NCBI GenBank assembly: GCA_049841155.1
Contig: JASGHI010000003.1
Span: forward strand, 992,001 to 1,056,000
Reading direction: 5' to 3'
Origin: ZC4RG30 sp049841155
GTDB lineage: Bacteria > Pseudomonadota > Gammaproteobacteria > Steroidobacterales > Steroidobacteraceae
DNA length: 64,000 nucleotides
In this document: one piece after another, positions 60,912 to 64,000 of the stretch
Numbering within the stretch: position 1 is the stretch's first letter
Layout: every line of letters begins with the position of its first letter
Position numbers and translations under genes: made by a program
The notes under the pieces: generated by a model
What the model saw: only the letters and a program-made list of their open reading frames with translations
Databases searched by the model: none
Told to the model about the DNA's origin: nothing

Positions 60912-61627
60912 CGCCTGCCAGCCAGATGCTCTTGCAGAAATCCGCGGGTCAGTGCGTCGGCCCGGTCGGCCGAGGGCGGATCGCAGCTCGGCGCGCCGCG
61001 CCGCGCAAAGGCGTGGCCGACGCCTGGATACTCCACGATGGTGACGCGGTCGGCGAAGGGCGCAAATCCGCCGCGCAGCACCGCCTGGGCCTCGGGCGGA
61101 CAAAGATGATCGGCAAGCGCCACATGCAGCAGCAACGGGCAGCGGACCTCGCCCGCCTTGTCGATGGAGGCATGAATGCCGGTGCCATAGTAGGACACGG
61201 CTGCATCGAGACTGCCCGTCGTCGAGGCCAGAAAGGCAAGCTTGCCGCCGAGACAGTAGCCCACTGCCCCGACCTTGCCCGATGCTTCGGGCAGGCGGCG
61301 CGCATAGGCGGCAACGCCGGCGATGTCCCCGACCGCGGCGGCGAAATCGAACCGCTTCATCAACGCCATCGCCTCTTCGCGCGCCGCCTCGCTGGACGGG
61401 TCCAGATCCACGCCCGGCCGCAGGCGCCAGAACAGATCCGGCGCAATCGCGATGCGGCCCTGCGCCGCATGGCCATCGGCAATCCCGCGGATGTTCGCGT
61501 TCACGCCGAATATCTCCTGCAGCACGATGACCACCGGCATGGCCGCGCGCACCGGCTCCGGCATTGCCAGATACGCCGGCATCAGGCCACCGTCGCGCGC
61601 ATGGATCGTCACGGTCAATGAAGTCAC
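60908..61627 (-). CDS. Dienelactone hydrolase-family protein
   Basis: The 239-residue alpha/beta-hydrolase has the DLH triad: Cys125 (AVGYCLGGKLAF), Asp173 (HVALADHLCPPE) and His205 (YPGVGHAFARRG), with LQEIFGVNANIRGIADGHA near the N-terminus. DLH opens dienelactones from chlorocatechols and related lactones; here it could act on a lactone by-product. It overlaps the aldolase gene by 4 nt and is 35 nt behind the flavodoxin gene. Confidence 0.92.
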   Translation of the reverse strand: MTSLTVTIHARDGGLMPAYLAMPEPVRAAMPVVIVLQEIFGVNANIRGIADGHAAQGRIAIAPDLFWRLRPGVDLDPSSEAAREEAMALMKRFDFAAAVGDIAGVAAYARRLPEASGKVGAVGYCLGGKLAFLASTTGSLDAAVSYYGTGIHASIDKAGEVRCPLLLHVALADHLCPPEAQAVLRGGFAPFADRVTIVEYPGVGHAFARRGAPSCDPPSADRADALTRGFLQEHLAGRR

Positions 61628-61662
61628 GGAAACGGCTCCTTTAGGTATCCATCATCAAGGGA

Positions 61663-62121
61663 TCAGTCGAGGCTCGCCAGCCACTTCTCGGCCCAGTCGG
61701 CAGCGGCCTCTTCGGGATAGATGCCGCTGCGCGAGTCATGTTCGAAGCGCTCGCCGACGCGCTTGGCGCCCAGCGATTCGAGCAGCATGTCGAACTTGCG
61801 GCCGCCGAAGCAGAAGGTCTGCGGATAGACGCTGTCGCCGAGCGCGACGACGCCATAACGCACCGCCGAGAGGTCAGGGCGCTGCGTTTCCAGCGCCGCG
61901 TACAGCGCCGCGCCGTTGTCGGGCACATCGCCCGTCCCGTAGGTCGATGAGCAGATGAGCACCGGCCCCGCAGCGTCGGCCAGCGTTGCAACACCCGCCT
62001 TCTCCATGCGCAGGATGCGCGCCGAACCGCCGCTGTCCTCGATGCGCCCGGCGATCTCGTCCGCCACCATTTCCGCCGTGCCGCTCATCGTCGCGACAAG
62101 AATGGTCACTGCATCGCTCAT
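61663..62121 (-). CDS. Flavodoxin (MioC-like)
   Basis: The 152-residue protein has the FMN loop ILVATMSGTAEMVADEIA, CSSTYGTGDVPDNGAA (second FMN loop) and ALGDSVYPQTFCFGGRKFD. It is a single-domain flavodoxin, an electron carrier. Its start overlaps the stop of the reductase gene (ATGA), so the two act together. No oxygenase partner lies in the operon besides the flavoprotein monooxygenase, which normally takes electrons directly from NAD(P)H. Confidence 0.92.
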   Translation of the reverse strand: MSDAVTILVATMSGTAEMVADEIAGRIEDSGGSARILRMEKAGVATLADAAGPVLICSSTYGTGDVPDNGAALYAALETQRPDLSAVRYGVVALGDSVYPQTFCFGGRKFDMLLESLGAKRVGERFEHDSRSGIYPEEAAADWAEKWLASLD

Positions 62122-63347
62122 GCGGCCTCACGCGCGGGCAACAGCCGCCGCAGCGGCGTTTCAGGATCAGCCAGGGCGGCTGCATCGAGCTTGAGGTCCG
62201 GCCGCGCCAGCATGCGGCGGATCATCGGCATGTCCTTGCCGCGGTTGATGGTCACGCCGCCCACCAGATGCTCGCCCTGGAACTGGAAAACCGCGAAACC
62301 ACCCTCGCCGGCCGGATCGCCGCGGACCACGACGCGATCGATGGCCTGCGGCGCGCCTGCGACCTGAAGATTCAGGTCTCCCTGATCCGACCACAGCCAG
62401 GGTATTTCAGCGCTCGCCGTCGCGATTCCGATCATCGAGCGGGCCGCGGCCTCGGCCTGCACATTGGCGTTCTGCCATGACTCGAGGCGGATGTGCCGAC
62501 CGAGAACAGGGTGGTAGTGACGGGTGACGTCGCCGGCCGCGAAGATCGCCGGATCCGATGTGCGCCCATGCTCATCGACCAGCACGCCATCCCGGCATTC
62601 CAGTCCCGCGGCTTCGGCCAGCGCCGTTTCGGGAGCAACGCCGATGCCTGCAACGATCAGCGTCGCCGGTATGCGGCTGCCGTCGGAAAGGACGAGACCC
62701 GTGGCGTCACCGCGCACCACCGTCGCGCCCAGCCGCACGTCGATGCCAATGCTGCGATGGTAGGCCAGCACGCTGCTGCTGGCTTCAGGGCAACCCAGCC
62801 GCGGCAGCAGCCGGTCAGCCGCCTCGATCACCGTCACCCGGCAGCCGAGCTTCGCAGCGCTGGCGGCCACTTCGAGGCCGATGAAACCGCCGCCAACGAT
62901 GGCGACATCCGCCCGGGCCCGCAGCCGTTCGCGCAGCCGCCGGGAATCATCGAGCGTACGCAGCGTCCAGATGGTTTCGGCGGCAACGCCCTCGATCGCG
63001 AGGGTGCGTATCCGGCTTCCGGTCGCGAGCAGCAGCCGGTCGTAGGCGAGACGCGCGCCGTCGGCCAGCTGCACTTCGCGCGCGCCGCGATCGATCGCCG
63101 CAACGGCGCAACCCGTGCGGACCTGCATGTCGAGTGCCTCACGATCCGCAGCCACCAGCACCGCAGGCGGCATCGCGCTGTCATCCAGCAGCACCGCCTT
63201 GGACAAGGCGGGCCGTTCGTAGGGAAGGTGCGTCTCCGCACCGATCAGAATCAGCCGCCCGGCATAACCCGCGGCGCGCACGGCTTTTGCCGCCCGCCCC
63301 CCGGCCTGACCGCCGCCGACGATGATGACTGTCCGGATATCTTCCAT
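62118..63347 (-). CDS. FAD-dependent ferredoxin-type reductase
   Basis: The 409-residue protein has two dinucleotide motifs, IIVGGGQAGGRAAKAVRAAG (FAD) and VAIVGGGFIGLEVAASAAKLG (NAD), and the C-terminal PAIFAAGDVTRHYHPVLGRH. It resembles putidaredoxin/rhodocoxin/BphA4-type reductases, which move electrons from NADH to a ferredoxin or flavodoxin for a P450 or Rieske oxygenase. ATG 63347 has GGGG upstream; the frame is open to 63581. It leads the six-gene operon and overlaps the flavodoxin by 4 nt. Confidence 0.92.
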   Translation of the reverse strand: MEDIRTVIIVGGGQAGGRAAKAVRAAGYAGRLILIGAETHLPYERPALSKAVLLDDSAMPPAVLVAADREALDMQVRTGCAVAAIDRGAREVQLADGARLAYDRLLLATGSRIRTLAIEGVAAETIWTLRTLDDSRRLRERLRARADVAIVGGGFIGLEVAASAAKLGCRVTVIEAADRLLPRLGCPEASSSVLAYHRSIGIDVRLGATVVRGDATGLVLSDGSRIPATLIVAGIGVAPETALAEAAGLECRDGVLVDEHGRTSDPAIFAAGDVTRHYHPVLGRHIRLESWQNANVQAEAAARSMIGIATASAEIPWLWSDQGDLNLQVAGAPQAIDRVVVRGDPAGEGGFAVFQFQGEHLVGGVTINRGKDMPMIRRMLARPDLKLDAAALADPETPLRRLLPAREAA

Positions 63348-63371
63348 CCGAGCCCCACCCCTTTTGTATTG

Positions 63372-63405
63372 TGACAAAGTTTTGTCATATCGACAAAGTA
63401 AAGTC
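63372..63405 (-). promoter_or_regulatory. Tandem inverted-repeat operator ahead of the reductase operon
   Basis: TGACAAAGTTTTGTCA (63372-63387) is a perfect 7-bp inverted repeat with two central bases. A second, weaker copy, GACAAAGTAAAGTC (63392-63405), follows with a 19-bp period between the ACAAAGT elements. It lies in the 71-nt gap between the TAXI gene stop and the reductase start, within a local AT-rich stretch. Tandem dyads of this sort are typical of TetR/MarR or GntR-type operators; the regulator is not identifiable in the window. Confidence 0.6.
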
Positions 63406-63418
63406 AATACAGCACTGA

Positions 63419-64000
63419 TCAGGCCAGCCCCGTCTCCTCGAAATAGCGCCTTGCTCCCGGGTGCAGCGGGACAGTGGTGCGGCTCATGGCGGCGGGATCC
63501 AGCGGGTAGCTCAGGGGACTGCGCTGTGGCGGCAGGTGACGATACTGGCGTTCGATGCCGTCGCGGCGCTCGACCAGACACCAGGTCAGCAGGTGTGCGA
63601 CGTCCTCGGGCATGTCGCTGCGGACCAGCACGAGGAAATCCGAGAAATCCAGCGCCTCGAGCTCTCCCTGAACCGTGCTCCAGTATCCCGCCGGCAAAGA
63701 CCGGGCAGGCATGCCCAGCAGCGCGAGACGCGCCAGAGCCTCCTTTTCGGCCGCGAGCGGAACCGCCCGCCGTCCCTCCACCAGTTCCGTCCAGCCGGGC
63801 GACATCACCGCCTCCTGGAGCAGGCCGTCCACCTCGCCGCGCAACATGCGCCCGATCGAGTCCATGGGATGGGTGTCGTAGAAGTACTTCCCGCCCCAGG
63901 CAGAGAGGGTTTCCGGCCCGATGCCGTGCGCCGTGGCGAATTGGCGCGCAACGTAGCCGATGAAATTGGTACCGTCGTCGGGTGAAGTCGCAATGCGCAG
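63419..64000 (-). CDS. TAXI-family TRAP transporter solute-binding protein, 5' end outside window
   Basis: The frame runs off the window's right edge; the last 193 residues are visible. The sequence ends in the TAXI-type finish (VPLHPGARRYFEETG), preceded by VAHLLTWCLVERRDGIERQY and FLVLVRSDMPEDVAHLL, with GGKYFYDTHPMDSIGRMLRGEVDGLLQ in the centre. TAXI proteins bind carboxylates in the periplasm and pass them to a fused DctQM permease, which would lie upstream outside the window. Its position suggests import of a substrate of the adjacent operon, but it could be unrelated. Confidence 0.75.
   Translation of the reverse strand: MRIATSPDDGTNFIGYVARQFATAHGIGPETLSAWGGKYFYDTHPMDSIGRMLRGEVDGLLQEAVMSPGWTELVEGRRAVPLAAEKEALARLALLGMPARSLPAGYWSTVQGELEALDFSDFLVLVRSDMPEDVAHLLTWCLVERRDGIERQYRHLPPQRSPLSYPLDPAAMSRTTVPLHPGARRYFEETGLA

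Overview
The window is GC-rich chromosomal DNA from what looks like a gammaproteobacterium. The lptD-surA-pdxA-ksgA-apaG-apaH order, the lipB-lipA and hemB-hemL pairs, the zinc-type HemB and four large TonB-dependent receptors support this. Several features (many TonB receptors, kynurenine-pathway genes, secreted DUF6152-type proteins, aromatic meta-cleavage genes) remind me of Steroidobacter/Nevskiales-type or xanthomonad-related lineages. That placement is inference from gene content; no rRNA is present.

Region 1 (1-18.7 kb) is accessory. After the end of an MscS channel gene and an OafA-type acyltransferase comes an aromatic-acid catabolic block. It holds a frameshifted TonB receptor with a small DUF6152 secreted protein, a subclass B3-like metallo-beta-lactamase-fold enzyme, a LigW-like decarboxylase with an aromatic acid/H+ symporter, a secreted protein of unknown function, an IclR regulator, the protocatechuate 4,5-cleavage genes ligI-ligA-ligB, and a second TonB receptor with a clear terminator. 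AT-rich promoter regions of four transcription units share a TGAGAT-centred motif. The block ends at the 3' end of a tRNA-Ser(CGA) gene.

Region 2 (18.8-51.8 kb) is a dense housekeeping core with many 4-nt ATGA/GTGA overlaps. It contains ybeD, lipB-lipA-murU-amgK (lipoate and peptidoglycan recycling), divergent lptD-surA-pdxA-ksgA-usp-apaG-apaH, convergent fhs, yebC with a DUF2807 lipoprotein and a TonB receptor, a kynurenine operon (haao-kynB-kynU-kmo) leading from kynurenine to the quinolinate precursor, rlmI-lgt-thyA-SET-folA with an odd SET-domain methyltransferase carrying a histone-H1-like tail, a DUF255 thioredoxin-fold protein, a HIT protein, cysH-cysG, hemB-hemL and a YdeI-like protein.

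Region 3 (51.9-64 kb) is a second catabolic cluster. A TonB receptor-arylsulfatase operon and a LysR regulator are followed, divergently, by a flavin aromatic hydroxylase. A convergent six-gene operon encodes a ferredoxin-type reductase, flavodoxin, dienelactone hydrolase, class II aldolase, FAH-family hydrolase and type I extradiol dioxygenase, and a TAXI-type solute-binding protein runs off the end. Inverted repeats lie in front of three transcription units. The gene set suggests uptake, desulfation, hydroxylation, meta-cleavage and hydrolysis/aldol cleavage of an aromatic compound whose identity cannot be read from the sequence.
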